Assembly: GCF_003575965.1 (NCBI RefSeq)
Contig: NZ_QWJJ01000010.1
Location: forward strand, 124,001-188,000
Source: Pseudooceanicola sediminis
GTDB lineage: Bacteria > Pseudomonadota > Alphaproteobacteria > Rhodobacterales > Rhodobacteraceae
DNA length: 64,000 bases
Direction of reading: 5' to 3'
Shown: piece after piece, positions 1 to 8,341 of the stretch
How positions within the stretch are numbered: position 1 is the first letter of the stretch
How the letters are laid out: each line of letters opens with the position of its first letter
Program-made: the position numbers and the translations under genes
The notes under the pieces: model-generated
The model's input: only the letters and a program-made list of their open reading frames with translations
Told to the model about the DNA's origin: nothing
The model's database searches: none

Positions 1-2
1 GC

Positions 3-128
3 GGCATCTGGCACGGAGTGCTGACGCCGCTGGCAGAACCCGGTCTCTTCGCGGTCATCGACCGCATCGGAGACACGACCAACCTACAAGAGCACTTCCT
101 AGACCGGCCATTTACTGTAACCTCCTGA
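3..128 (+). CDS. allA: Ureidoglycolate lyase, C-terminal end (partial)
   Basis: The window opens inside this reading frame, which gives 41 residues before a TGA. The tail contains WHGVLTPL, then FAVIDRIGD, then EHFLDRPFTV. This is the order seen at the C-terminus of ureidoglycolate lyases (WH..L, VDR.G, F..P). The family splits ureidoglycolate into glyoxylate and urea at the end of purine breakdown. The purine/uracil-type permease 50 bp downstream on the same strand fits a purine-catabolism locus. The N-terminal part lies outside the window, so the call rests on the tail motif and the neighbour. Confidence 0.7.
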   Translation, partial: GIWHGVLTPLAEPGLFAVIDRIGDTTNLQEHFLDRPFTVTS

Positions 129-180
129 CCCAGTGCCCCGGCAACAGGGGCGCATCGATAAGATCGAAGGGACAGAAGAT

Positions 181-1536
181 ATGGTCGACACATCCATGGG
201 CACGCCGGACCAACGGCGTGACCCGAACTACACACCACCGCTTGCCAAGGCGATACCCCTCGGAATCCAGCACGTCCTGGCGATGTTCGCCTCCAACGTC
301 ACACCCGCGATCATCATCGCAGGCGCGGCAGGCTTCGGCTTCGGCTCGGATCAGGGCGCCCTCGGCTTTCCCGACATGGCCTACATGATCCAGATGTCGA
401 TGCTGTTCGCAGGCGTCGCCACGCTGTTCCAGACCATCGGCTTCGGCCCCGTGGGCGCGCGCCTGCCCATCGTTCAGGGCACCTCCTTCGCCTTCCTGCC
501 GGTGATGATCCCGGCGGTCGCAGGGCAAGGCACAGCTGGCATGGGCGCGCTGATGACCGGCATCATGATCGGCGGGCTGTTCCACTTCTGCCTCGGCAGC
601 GTGATCGGCCGCATCCGCTTTGCCCTGCCGCCACTGGTCACCGGCCTGATCGTGCTGATGATCGGCCTCGCGCTGCTGAAAACCGGCATCCAATATGCGG
701 CAGGCGGCGTCCCCCTTGTCGGCACACCCGAATTCGGCTCGGCCGCAATGTGGATTCCGGCCCTCGTGGTGATCGTGGTGTCCCTCGCCCTCAGCTTCTT
801 CGCACGCGGCCTGCTCTCGGTCTCCGCCGTCCTCGTCGGCCTGCTGGCAGGCTACGTCGTTGCCCTGCTGATGGGCCAGGTCACCTTCTCGGGCGTCTCC
901 CGCGCCCCGGTTTTCGACCTGCCCAACCCGCTCATGTGGGGCGTCGGCTTCGACCCCGCGATCATCGTCGGCATGTGCTTCATGGCGGTGATCTCGGCAA
1001 TCGAAACGGTCGGCGACGTCTCCGGCATCACCAAGGGCGGCGCCGGGCGTGAGGCAACGGACACCGAGATCTCCGGCGCCACCTACGCCGACGGCCTCGG
1101 CTCCGCCATCGCCGGTGTCTTCGGCGGCCTGCCCAACACGTCGTTCAGCCAGAACGTCGGCCTGATCTCGATGACAGGGGTGATGAGCCGCCATGTCGTC
1201 ACCATCGGCGCGGTCTTCCTGATCCTCTGCGGCGTGATCCCGAAATTCGGCGCCGTCGTCTCCACCGTGCCGATCAACGTCCTCGGCGGCGGTGTCGTGG
1301 TGATGTTCGGCATGGTCGCCGCCGCAGGCATCAACATGCTGTCGGACGTCGCCTGGAACCGCCGCAACATGGTCATCTTCGCGGTCTCGCTCTCGGTCGG
1401 CTTCGGCCTGCAACTCGAACCGACTGCCCTGCAACACCTGCCGCGCACGCTGCAAATCCTGCTGACCTCGGGCCTGCTGCCCGCCGCGGCCCTCTCGATC
1501 ATCCTCAACCTGCTCCTGCCGGACCACATGGACTGA
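181..1536 (+). CDS. NCS2 family purine/pyrimidine (uracil-xanthine) permease
   Basis: A 451-residue polytopic inner-membrane protein with about 12-14 hydrophobic segments. NCS2 signatures are present: SAIETVGDVSG near residue 275, with the substrate-binding Glu, and GLPNTSFSQNVG near residue 318. Family members import uracil, xanthine or urate with protons. With the ureidoglycolate lyase end just upstream, xanthine or urate is the likelier substrate, but this is inferred from context. The ATG at 181 is chosen because a GAAGGGA sequence precedes it; an earlier in-frame ATG at 133 lacks a clear ribosome site. A strong hairpin terminator follows. Confidence 0.9.
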   Translation: MVDTSMGTPDQRRDPNYTPPLAKAIPLGIQHVLAMFASNVTPAIIIAGAAGFGFGSDQGALGFPDMAYMIQMSMLFAGVATLFQTIGFGPVGARLPIVQGTSFAFLPVMIPAVAGQGTAGMGALMTGIMIGGLFHFCLGSVIGRIRFALPPLVTGLIVLMIGLALLKTGIQYAAGGVPLVGTPEFGSAAMWIPALVVIVVSLALSFFARGLLSVSAVLVGLLAGYVVALLMGQVTFSGVSRAPVFDLPNPLMWGVGFDPAIIVGMCFMAVISAIETVGDVSGITKGGAGREATDTEISGATYADGLGSAIAGVFGGLPNTSFSQNVGLISMTGVMSRHVVTIGAVFLILCGVIPKFGAVVSTVPINVLGGGVVVMFGMVAAAGINMLSDVAWNRRNMVIFAVSLSVGFGLQLEPTALQHLPRTLQILLTSGLLPAAALSIILNLLLPDHMD

Positions 1537-1583
1537 GCGCCCCCGGCTCTCTCATCTGGCCGGAAATACCCCCCGCCGGAGGC

Positions 1584-1611
1584 AAGGGCGCGCCGCAAGG
1601 CGCGCCCTTTT
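1584..1611 (+). terminator. Hairpin terminator between permease and thiolase
   Basis: An 11-bp perfect stem (1584-1594 with 1599-1609) closed by a GCAA loop and ending in a T run. It lies between two convergent genes and the A/T ends are symmetrical, so it may serve both. A degenerate copy of the dispersed palindromic repeat core (CATCTGGCCGGAAATACCCC) sits directly before it at 1552-1572. Confidence 0.8.
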
Positions 1612-1627
1612 CACGTCTCCAGCCCCC

Positions 1628-2806
1628 TCAGATCCGTTCGATGGCCAGCGCAATCCCCTGCCCGCCGCCGATGCACATGGTGATCAAGGCGCGCCCGCCA
1701 CCCGTGCGCTCCAGCTCGTACAGTGCCTTGACGGTGATGATCGCGCCGGTCGCACCCACCGGGTGCCCCAATGCAATCGCGCCGCCATTCGGGTTCACGC
1801 GGGCCGCGTCCAGCCCCAGCCCGGCGTTCACCGCCAGCGCCTGCGCCGCAAAGGCCTCGTTGGACTCAACGACATCGAAATCCGCCACGCTCAGCCCGGT
1901 GCGCTTCAACAGCGCCTGCACCGCCGGGATCGGCCCGACGCCCATGACCTCGGGGCGCACCCCGGCATGGGCATAGCCCAGCACCCGTGCGCGCGCCACC
2001 AGACCGGCGCGCTCCGCCGCATCGGCGCGCGCCAGCACCAGCGCCGCCGCCCCGTCGTTCAACCCCGAGGCATTGCCCGCCGTGACCGAGCCATCCTTCT
2101 GGAACGCTGGCTGCAGCCCCGCCAGCGCCTCGGCGGTGGTCTTGGGCTTCACATGTTCGTCGACCTCGAAATGCACGCTCTGCCGCTTCACACGGGTCTC
2201 GACCGGCACGATCTGCTCTGCGAAATACCCCGCCTCGATGGCCGCCGCCGCGCGCCGCTGGCTCTCCAGCGCAAAGGCATCCTGTGCCGCGCGGCTCACA
2301 CCATGCTCGGCGGCGACGTTTTCCGCCGTCACGCCCATGTGGCCGGTGCCGAACGGGCAGTTCAACGTGCCCAGCAGCATGTCCAGGGTGCGCACGTCGC
2401 CCATCTTGGCCCCCCAGCGTTGGTCGGGCACGATATAGGGCGCGCGACTCATGCTCTCGGCCCCCCCGGCCAGCGCGAAATCCGCGTCGCCCAGGGCCAG
2501 CGCCTGCACCATCGACACGATGGCCTGCGCCCCCGATCCGCACAGCCGGTTGACGTTCATCGCCGGGGTGGTGTCGGGAATGCCAGCCTGCATCGCGGCG
2601 ACACGGCCCAGGTACATGTCCTGCGGCTCCGTGTTGATGACCTGGCCATAGGCCACATGGCCGATCTGGCCGCCCTCGACCCCCGCACGTTCCAGCGCCG
2701 CGCGGGCCACGATGGTGCCCAGCTCCACCGGCGGCACAGCCGACAGGCTGCCGCCAAAGGTGCCGATGGCGGTGCGGGCACCGCTCAGGATGACGATATC
2801 GTCCAT
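1628..2806 (-). CDS. Acetyl-CoA acetyltransferase / beta-ketothiolase, BktB-like
   Basis: A 392-residue cytosolic type II (biosynthetic) thiolase that condenses or cleaves acyl-CoA with acetyl-CoA. The nucleophile Cys89 is in NRLCGSGAQA, the His motif is GHPVGATGA near residue 348, and the second catalytic Cys is in CIGGGQG near residue 378. Stretches such as RTAIGTFGGSL, TEPQDMYLGR and ESMSRAPY resemble the BktB ketothiolase of Cupriavidus more closely than PhaA, as remembered. The ATG at 2806 is preceded by AGGGAGGAAA. A 22-bp tandem duplication lies just upstream. The gene follows the phosphatase on the same strand after a 99-bp gap. Confidence 0.9.
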   Translation of the reverse strand: MDDIVILSGARTAIGTFGGSLSAVPPVELGTIVARAALERAGVEGGQIGHVAYGQVINTEPQDMYLGRVAAMQAGIPDTTPAMNVNRLCGSGAQAIVSMVQALALGDADFALAGGAESMSRAPYIVPDQRWGAKMGDVRTLDMLLGTLNCPFGTGHMGVTAENVAAEHGVSRAAQDAFALESQRRAAAAIEAGYFAEQIVPVETRVKRQSVHFEVDEHVKPKTTAEALAGLQPAFQKDGSVTAGNASGLNDGAAALVLARADAAERAGLVARARVLGYAHAGVRPEVMGVGPIPAVQALLKRTGLSVADFDVVESNEAFAAQALAVNAGLGLDAARVNPNGGAIALGHPVGATGAIITVKALYELERTGGGRALITMCIGGGQGIALAIERI

Positions 2807-2821
2807 GATCTTTCCTCCCTC

Positions 2822-2865
2822 AAACCTCGCTTGCCTGTCTTGCAAACCTTGCTTGCCTGTCTTGC
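2822..2865. repeat. 22-bp tandem duplication upstream of the thiolase
   Basis: Two adjacent 22-bp copies (2822-2843 and 2844-2865) differ at one base and share GCTTGCCTGTCTTGC. They lie 16 bp upstream of the thiolase start codon, just before its ribosome site, and so fall in the leader or promoter of that gene. Confidence 0.8.
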
Positions 2866-2905
2866 CCGGCCCATCACCGCCACGCAACAGATCCGCCGAA
2901 TGACG

Positions 2906-3661
2906 TTACGTGGCGGGCCGCAGCGGCACCCGGCCACTGTCCTCCAGCACGAAACACTCCCGCCCTTCAAAGACCGCCGCCGTCAGGAATCGCGGCCCGC
3001 CATTGGCCCCTGCCCCGGTATCCAGGTTGATGCGATTGCCGAAATGCATTGGCCGTTCCATGATCGTGTGCCCATGCACCACCAGCCAGGGATGCGGGCG
3101 GACATAATCCTCGAACCCCGGCCCCCGGATCCACGTCAGATCGGAAATCGTCTGTTCCACCAGCGGCACCTCGGGGCGGATGCCCGCGTGTACGAACAGC
3201 AACTCGCCACGCTCGGCCCAGAACGGTGTCTCGTTCAGAAAGTCACGATGCGCCGCCGGCACCAGCGCCCGCGCCTCGGCCCAGATCTCGGACAGGGCGC
3301 GCCCTTCGGCCACGTCCACGCCATAGCTCTGCATCGTCGCCAATCCGCCCAGGCGGCGATGCGTCCAGGCCAGATCGCTCTTGATCTCCGCGTGCCAGAC
3401 CACGCCGCCGGTCAGGAACTTGCGGAACATATCGTCGTGATTGCCCCGAATCGCCGTCCAGTTGCGCCCCTCGGCAATGCCTGCGCGCACCCGCTCGATC
3501 ACCTCGCGGCTGTGCGGCCCCCGGTCGACCAGGTCCCCCAGAAAGATCAGCTCATCCGCGCCGCCCGGCCCGGTCTGCCCGCCATCGGCCTCGATCCTGG
3601 CCAGTGCCGCCTCCAGCATCTCGATCTGTCCGTGAATGTCTCCAATGGCATAGATGCTCAT
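2906..3661 (-). CDS. Metallophosphoesterase of the PPP/diadenosine tetraphosphatase type
   Basis: A 251-residue calcineurin-like phosphatase. The ordered metal-binding motifs are all visible: GDIHG at residues 7-11, GDLVDRG at 42-48, RGNHD at 72-76, then VHAG and VHGHT. It probably acts in the cytoplasm as a serine/threonine protein phosphatase or an Ap4A-type hydrolase; sequence alone does not separate these. The ATG at 3661 has a CAGGAG site upstream. The gene is divergent from the small membrane protein at 3848 and codirectional with the thiolase. Confidence 0.85.
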   Translation of the reverse strand: MSIYAIGDIHGQIEMLEAALARIEADGGQTGPGGADELIFLGDLVDRGPHSREVIERVRAGIAEGRNWTAIRGNHDDMFRKFLTGGVVWHAEIKSDLAWTHRRLGGLATMQSYGVDVAEGRALSEIWAEARALVPAAHRDFLNETPFWAERGELLFVHAGIRPEVPLVEQTISDLTWIRGPGFEDYVRPHPWLVVHGHTIMERPMHFGNRINLDTGAGANGGPRFLTAAVFEGRECFVLEDSGRVPLRPAT

Positions 3662-3847
3662 GACACCGCTCCTGCTGCTGCGCCGCGAAGGAAGCAGCTT
3701 TCGCCCCCGATGGCCAGAGGCGCGCGCCCGAAAGTGACCGCGTTCTGCGGCGCAATATTTCGTGCTTTGTCGCCGCAGGTCCCGGCAGTAGAAAAGCGCA
3801 GCATCCTCAAGACCAACCGAAGGATGCACCCCAACGGGAGGACACCC

Positions 3848-4225
3848 ATGAAAGGCATTTCCTACCTCTTTTTCGTTGCTGCCACGATCTGCGCCGTCGT
3901 CGGCATGGGCTGGGGCATCCAGATGTCTGCCAGCGGCGACCATATGCTCAGCCCGGCCCATGCGCACCTGAACCTGATCGGCTGGGTCAGCATGGCGATC
4001 TTCGGCATCTACTACCACGTCACGCCCAAGGCCGCGCTTGGCATGCTGCCGAAACTCCACCTCGGCCTCGCCATCCTCGGCGTCATCACCATCGTTCCCG
4101 GCATCGTCATGGCAATCAACGCGACCGGAGAGGCGCTGGCCAAGATCGGCTCGGTACTGACCATCCTGTCGATGATCCTCTTCCTGGTCATCGTGCTGAC
4201 CAAGGGCCGCGACACCAGCACCTGA
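3848..4225 (+). CDS. Small four-helix membrane protein with heme-copper-oxidase-like His motif
   Basis: A 125-residue protein with four predicted transmembrane segments (about 5-25, 40-57, 72-90 and 99-117). Histidines cluster in and near the membrane: HAHLNLIGW at 38-46, H57 and H71. The HAHLNLIG pattern recalls subunit I of cbb3-type heme-copper oxidases and NnrS-like proteins, so heme or copper binding is possible but not shown. The start follows a GGGAGGAC ribosome site. Comparable short proteins in related bacteria are usually left as hypothetical or oxidase-like, as remembered. No oxidase genes are nearby. Confidence 0.7.
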   Translation: MKGISYLFFVAATICAVVGMGWGIQMSASGDHMLSPAHAHLNLIGWVSMAIFGIYYHVTPKAALGMLPKLHLGLAILGVITIVPGIVMAINATGEALAKIGSVLTILSMILFLVIVLTKGRDTST

Positions 4226-4242
4226 CCTGTCAACATACGAAA

Positions 4243-4268
4243 AGGGCCGCCCCAACCGGGACGGCCCT
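4243..4268. terminator. Terminator-like hairpin between small membrane protein and serA
   Basis: The stem AGGGCCGCCCC with GGGACGGCCCT has one mismatch and a 4-base loop, with flanking A and T residues. It lies between two convergent genes and can serve either strand. Confidence 0.6.
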
Positions 4269-4294
4269 GTCGTCAATGTCGCTCGATCAGCCGA

Positions 4295-5890
4295 TCAGGC
4301 CATGGTGAATTCCAGCGGGCGCACCTGCTCGAACAGACCCGTGGCCTTCAGCGCCTCGACCGCGTCCGGCTTGGCCTTCTCGTCAAGATACAGAACCGCA
4401 ATCGCCTGACCGTTGGCCGCAGCGCGCCCCAGCGTAAAGTTGGCGATGTTCTGACCCTTTTCGCCCAGCACAGACCCCAGCGTCCCGATGGTACCGGGGG
4501 TGTCGATGTTGGTGGTATAGAGCATGTGCGGCCCGACCTCGGCATCGATGTTGATGCCCTTGATCTGGATAAAGCGCGGCTTGCCATCGCTGAACACCGT
4601 GCCCGCGATCGACCGTTCCCGCGTCGGGGTCTTGATCGTCACCTTGACGTAGCCATCGAAGGTGCCCGATTTCGCCTGATTGGTGGTGCTGATCTTGATG
4701 CCACGCTCCTTGGCGACAACCGGTGCGGACACCAGGTTCACGTCCGGGTTGGCCTTTTTCATGATCCCCGCCACGACCGAACAGTTCAGCGCGGGCAGGT
4801 TCATCTCGGCCACGACACCATCATACAGGATGTTGATCGCCGTGATCGGCTCGTCCGTCAGCTGGCCGATAAAGCTGCCGAGGTGCCCCGACAGGGCAAC
4901 CCAGGGGCCCATGACCTTGGCCTCTTCGGCGGTCATCGACGGCATGTTCAGCGCGTTTTCCACCGCGCCGTCCAGCAGATAGTTCGCCATCTGCTCGGCC
5001 ACCTGAAGGGCGACGTTTTCCTGCGCCTCCGTGGTCGCGGCGCCAAGGTGCGGCGTGCAGACGACATTGGGCAGGTTGAACAGCGGGTTTTCCTTGGCAG
5101 GCTCCTCGGCAAAGACGTCAAAGGCCGCGCCCGCGACATGGCCGTCCTTCAGCAGTTCGGCCAGGGCAACCTCGTCCACCAGACCGCCACGGGCGCAGTT
5201 GATGATGCGCACGCCCTTCTTGGTCTTGGCCAGGTTTTCACGGCCCAGGATGTTCTTTGTCGTGTCGGTCAGCGGCACGTGCAGCGTGATGAAATCGGCA
5301 CGCTTCAGCAGCTCGTCCAGCTCGACCTTCTCGACACCCATCTGCTTGGCTTTTTCAGCGCCAAGGAAGGGGTCATAGGCGACAACCTTCATCTTCAGGC
5401 CCAGTGCCCGGTTGCACACGATGCCACCGATGTTGCCTGCGCCGATCACGCCCAGGGTCTTGCCGGTCAGCTCGACGCCCATGAACTTGGATTTCTCCCA
5501 TTTGCCGGCGTGGGTCGAGGCGCTGGCCTCCGGGATCTGGCGCGCCACGGCAAACATCATCGCGATGGCGTGTTCCGCCGTCGTGATCATGTTGCCGAAC
5601 GGCGTGTTCATGACGATCACGCCCTTCTTGGAGGCCGCTTCCTTGTCGATATTGTCAGTGCCGATCCCGGCACGGCCAATCACCTTCAGGTTGGTGGCAT
5701 TCTCCAGGATCTTCTCGGTCACCTTCGTGGCCGAGCGGATGGCAAGACCATCATACTGGCCAATGACCTCGGCCAGCTTGTCCTTGTCCTTGCCAAGGGT
5801 CGGTTCGAAATCAACCTCGATGCCGCGATCCTTGAAGATCTGAACGGCGGCGTCGGAAAGGCTGTCGGAAATGAGTACGCGGGGGGCCAT
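4295..5890 (-). CDS. serA: D-3-phosphoglycerate dehydrogenase
   Basis: A 531-residue long-form enzyme that oxidises 3-phosphoglycerate to 3-phosphohydroxypyruvate with NAD, the first step of serine synthesis. The nucleotide-binding motif is GAGNIGG near residue 150, followed by INCARGGLVDE and the catalytic-His segment CTPHLGAAT. An intervening domain follows, and then a C-terminal ACT domain starting near GTIGTLGSVLGEKG, which in this family senses serine. It is transcribed after serC with a 115-bp gap that contains a strong hairpin. Confidence 0.97.
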   Translation of the reverse strand: MAPRVLISDSLSDAAVQIFKDRGIEVDFEPTLGKDKDKLAEVIGQYDGLAIRSATKVTEKILENATNLKVIGRAGIGTDNIDKEAASKKGVIVMNTPFGNMITTAEHAIAMMFAVARQIPEASASTHAGKWEKSKFMGVELTGKTLGVIGAGNIGGIVCNRALGLKMKVVAYDPFLGAEKAKQMGVEKVELDELLKRADFITLHVPLTDTTKNILGRENLAKTKKGVRIINCARGGLVDEVALAELLKDGHVAGAAFDVFAEEPAKENPLFNLPNVVCTPHLGAATTEAQENVALQVAEQMANYLLDGAVENALNMPSMTAEEAKVMGPWVALSGHLGSFIGQLTDEPITAINILYDGVVAEMNLPALNCSVVAGIMKKANPDVNLVSAPVVAKERGIKISTTNQAKSGTFDGYVKVTIKTPTRERSIAGTVFSDGKPRFIQIKGINIDAEVGPHMLYTTNIDTPGTIGTLGSVLGEKGQNIANFTLGRAAANGQAIAVLYLDEKAKPDAVEALKATGLFEQVRPLEFTMA

Positions 5891-5960
5891 CGGCGGGCTC
5901 CTTGAATATATCTGTCAGGGGGGAAGGCAGGCGGGGATTTCCCCGCCCTGCCCTTGGGCC

Positions 5961-5999
5961 GTGTCGCGCGGCGCGGGGATCACACCCGCCGCGCGACAC
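5961..5999 (-). other. Strong intercistronic hairpin between serC and serA
   Basis: A perfect 13-bp GC-rich stem (5961-5973 with 5987-5999) and a 13-base loop lie directly after the serC stop. No T run follows on the minus strand, so it looks more like an mRNA processing or stability element, or a leaky terminator, than a standard intrinsic terminator. Confidence 0.7.
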
Positions 6000-6005
6000 C
6001 AGCCT

Positions 6006-7160
6006 TCATGCCGCTTCGGTCTGCTCTTGCAGGCAGGCCTCAAACGCCCATTTCAGCCAGAGCGTCAGCGCTTCGACATCCGACGCTTCAACCGTCGCGC
6101 CACACCAGATCCGCAGACCGGCCGGGGCATCGCGATAGGCACCCACGTCATAGGCCGCGTTATAGGCTTCCAGCTTCTTGGCGACAGCCTTGGCAAAGGC
6201 CGCACCGTCCTTGATGCGATCGTCGGTGAACTTCAGGCAGACGCTGGTGTTCGATCGCGTCGCAGGATCTTCGGCCAGATTGGCGATCCAGTCGTTGCGG
6301 TCGCAGAAATCCCACAGAACCTTGGCATTGGTATCGGCCCGCGCCATCAGCTTGGGCAGACCCCCGATGGATTTGCCCCACTCTAGCGCGACCAGGTAAT
6401 CCTCGACCGCCAGCATGGACGGCGTGTTGATCGTCTCGCCCTTGAAGATACCCTCGATCAGCTTGCCGCCCTTGGTCATGCGAAAGATCTTCGGCAGCGG
6501 CCATGCTGGGGTGTACGTCTCCAGCCGCTCGACGGCACGAGGGCTAAGGATCAGCATGCCATGCGCCGCTTCACCGCCCATGACCTTCTGCCAGGAGAAG
6601 GTCGTCACATCCAGCTTGTCCCAGGGCAGGTCCTGAGCGAATGCGGCACTGGTCGCGTCGCAGATCGTCAGACCTTCGCGATCGGCAGGGATCTTGTCGC
6701 CGTTCGGCAGACGCACACCAGATGTGGTGCCATTCCAGGTGAACACGACGTCGGTGTTGAAATCGACCTCGTCGAAATCGACGATCTGGCCATAGTCGGC
6801 CGTCTTGACCTCGGCCTCGATCTTCAGCTGCTTGACGACATCCGTCACCCAGCCCGCACCAAAGCTCTCCCATGCGATCATCGTCGCGGGGCGCGCCCCC
6901 AGCATCGACCACATGGCCATCTCGACGGCACCGGTGTCCGAGGCGGGAACGATACCGATCTTGTAATCGGCGGGCACGCCCAGAATGGCACGCGTCTCTT
7001 CGATCGCGGCTTTCAGCTTGTCCTTGCCGACGGCAGCACGGTGGCTGCGGCCCAATGCGGCATCGGACAGCTTGTCGAGCGTGAATGTGGGGATCTTGGC
7101 ACAGGGGCCAGAGGAGAAACGCGGATTTTCCGGCCGCGTTGCCGGTTTCGTCGTAGCCAT
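6006..7160 (-). CDS. serC: Phosphoserine aminotransferase (alphaproteobacterial type)
   Basis: A 384-residue PLP enzyme that converts 3-phosphohydroxypyruvate and glutamate to phosphoserine. It starts with a run ending in [11 protein letters not shown], followed by HRAAVGK, and the PLP-lysine region reads [17 protein letters not shown]. These features match the shorter alphaproteobacterial SerC subfamily. It is the first gene of the minus-strand serC-serA pair, with a promoter-like sequence about 60 bp upstream. SerB, the third step, lies 1.2 kb away on the other strand. Confidence 0.96.
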   Translation of the reverse strand: MATTKPATRPENPRFSSGPCAKIPTFTLDKLSDAALGRSHRAAVGKDKLKAAIEETRAILGVPADYKIGIVPASDTGAVEMAMWSMLGARPATMIAWESFGAGWVTDVVKQLKIEAEVKTADYGQIVDFDEVDFNTDVVFTWNGTTSGVRLPNGDKIPADREGLTICDATSAAFAQDLPWDKLDVTTFSWQKVMGGEAAHGMLILSPRAVERLETYTPAWPLPKIFRMTKGGKLIEGIFKGETINTPSMLAVEDYLVALEWGKSIGGLPKLMARADTNAKVLWDFCDRNDWIANLAEDPATRSNTSVCLKFTDDRIKDGAAFAKAVAKKLEAYNAAYDVGAYRDAPAGLRIWCGATVEASDVEALTLWLKWAFEACLQEQTEAA

Positions 7161-7216
7161 TGCTAGCTATCCTTCCAGATAAGCGCCCTTCGTTGGGGAA
7201 GGGTGTCCCGCCGACG

Positions 7217-7245
7217 CATATACGGACGATTCGGGACCCGCGCAA
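7217..7245 (-). promoter_or_regulatory. Candidate sigma-70 promoter of serC-serA
   Basis: On the minus strand TTGCGC (7240-7245) is followed after exactly 17 bp by TATATG (7217-7222). The start of transcription would fall near 7210, about 50 bases before the serC ATG. The call rests on sequence match and position only. Confidence 0.5.
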
Positions 7246-7340
7246 GCGAGCTTATGACGCGTTCAGACCAACCAAGGTCGCTTTTGAATAAAACGCACTC
7301 TGGCCCGACGCCTATCGGAAACTTTGGCAGCTGCGCTCAT

Positions 7341-7508
7341 AAGGGGGGCTCTGCCCCCGCCTGCGGCTCCCCCGGGGTATTTTCCCGCCAGATGAGGACG
7401 AGCCTGCCAACGCGATTCAGGATAACACTGACCCTGGTCTCCCTGTCATCTGGCGGGAAAATACCCCGGGGGGAGTCGGCATGGCCGACGGGGGGCAGAG
7501 CCCCCTTT
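7341..7508. repeat. Inverted pair of the dispersed palindromic repeat
   Basis: Two copies of the family face each other. A perfect 26-bp inverted repeat (7370-7395 with 7446-7471) is separated by 50 bp, and each arm carries an outer G/C palindrome of the type GGGGGCAGAGCCCCC. The pair occupies most of the 350-bp gap between serC and the D-lyxose isomerase gene. The right arm ends 2 bp before that gene's stop codon, so on the minus strand it can act as the gene's terminator. Apart from this pair and the serC promoter, nothing else is seen in 7161-7510. Confidence 0.85.
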
Positions 7509-7510
7509 CT

Positions 7511-8197
7511 TCACACCAGGGTATCGTAATCCGAGACAAGCAGGTGCAGCGCCTCCTCGTCTTCATCGACGCTTGAAAACCGGCCGATAGGCGCTTCGAA
7601 GATATTGTCGGTGCGATCGTCATTCACGGTCGAAACCTCGCCGATGCAGACTCGTCCACCATCCCCCCAGAAAGCATGCCAGACATCCGGCGTCAGCGTC
7701 ACGCTTTCACCAGGATGCAAGGCCAGCAACCCGCCGGCCGACATCCTGCGCCATAGACCGTCGGTCATCACATCGAACTCCGCCTCGCGGTCGATACTGC
7801 CATCAGGGGCCGCCTTGAACAGCTCAAGCACCAGCACCCCGCCACCGCGGTTGATGATATCCTCGGTCTTCACGATATGGCGGTGCATGGGCGAGATCTG
7901 GTCTTGCGCTGAAATGAGCAGCTTTTCAGCATAGACGCGACCACCACCGGCTTTTCCCAGGTCCGACGCGTCGCCGTTGCGCAGGGTGAACAGGAACAGC
8001 CCCAGGGCATCGTAGTCGCCATTGCCGTAATCGGTGACATCCCACCCCAGACCCGCATCCAGGATCAGGGCTGCGTCGGCCTTGCGATCCCGCATTTCCG
8101 CCGGGCTCCAATAGGCGAAGGGTGGCATGACAAAGCCGTGCTGGCGAAAGAAGGCGTCGCCTTCGCGAATGAGCTCGTTGATATCAGATCGCAGCAT
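7511..8197 (-). CDS. D-lyxose (D-mannose) ketol-isomerase
   Basis: A 228-residue cupin-fold sugar isomerase. It carries FAYWSPAEM near the N-terminus, the metal-binding stretch SPMHRHIVKTEDI, GGGVLVLELF, and PDVWHAFWGDGG near the C-terminus. Together these match the YdaE-type D-lyxose isomerase family, which interconverts D-lyxose and D-xylulose or D-mannose and D-fructose in the cytoplasm using a metal ion. The inner ATG at 8197 is preferred, because it has an AGGA site 8 bp upstream and aligns with the family N-terminus (MxRSxIN); an ATG at 8215 is also possible. Confidence 0.85.
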   Translation of the reverse strand: MLRSDINELIREGDAFFRQHGFVMPPFAYWSPAEMRDRKADAALILDAGLGWDVTDYGNGDYDALGLFLFTLRNGDASDLGKAGGGRVYAEKLLISAQDQISPMHRHIVKTEDIINRGGGVLVLELFKAAPDGSIDREAEFDVMTDGLWRRMSAGGLLALHPGESVTLTPDVWHAFWGDGGRVCIGEVSTVNDDRTDNIFEAPIGRFSSVDEDEEALHLLVSDYDTLV

Positions 8198-8341
8198 GGG
8201 GGGTATCCTGGCCATAAATGTTTGCGCTCACCTAATACGCCCACATCCCCCTTGACCAGTCCCTCTCAGCGCTTTCGCCTCTGGCTCTTCGCCCTGCCGC
8301 ATGAGAAAAGCCCCCAAGCCCCGCAAGGAGAGAGAGACCCG

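Noticed and set aside
1763-3847. A long plus-strand frame running through the thiolase and phosphatase genes into the small membrane protein
   Set aside because: Only its last 125 codons, with their own ribosome site, make a sensible protein; the rest is antisense to two clear genes.
7161-7510. A small gene in the gap upstream of serC
   Set aside because: Open frames here consist mostly of the inverted repeat and lack ribosome sites and codon bias.
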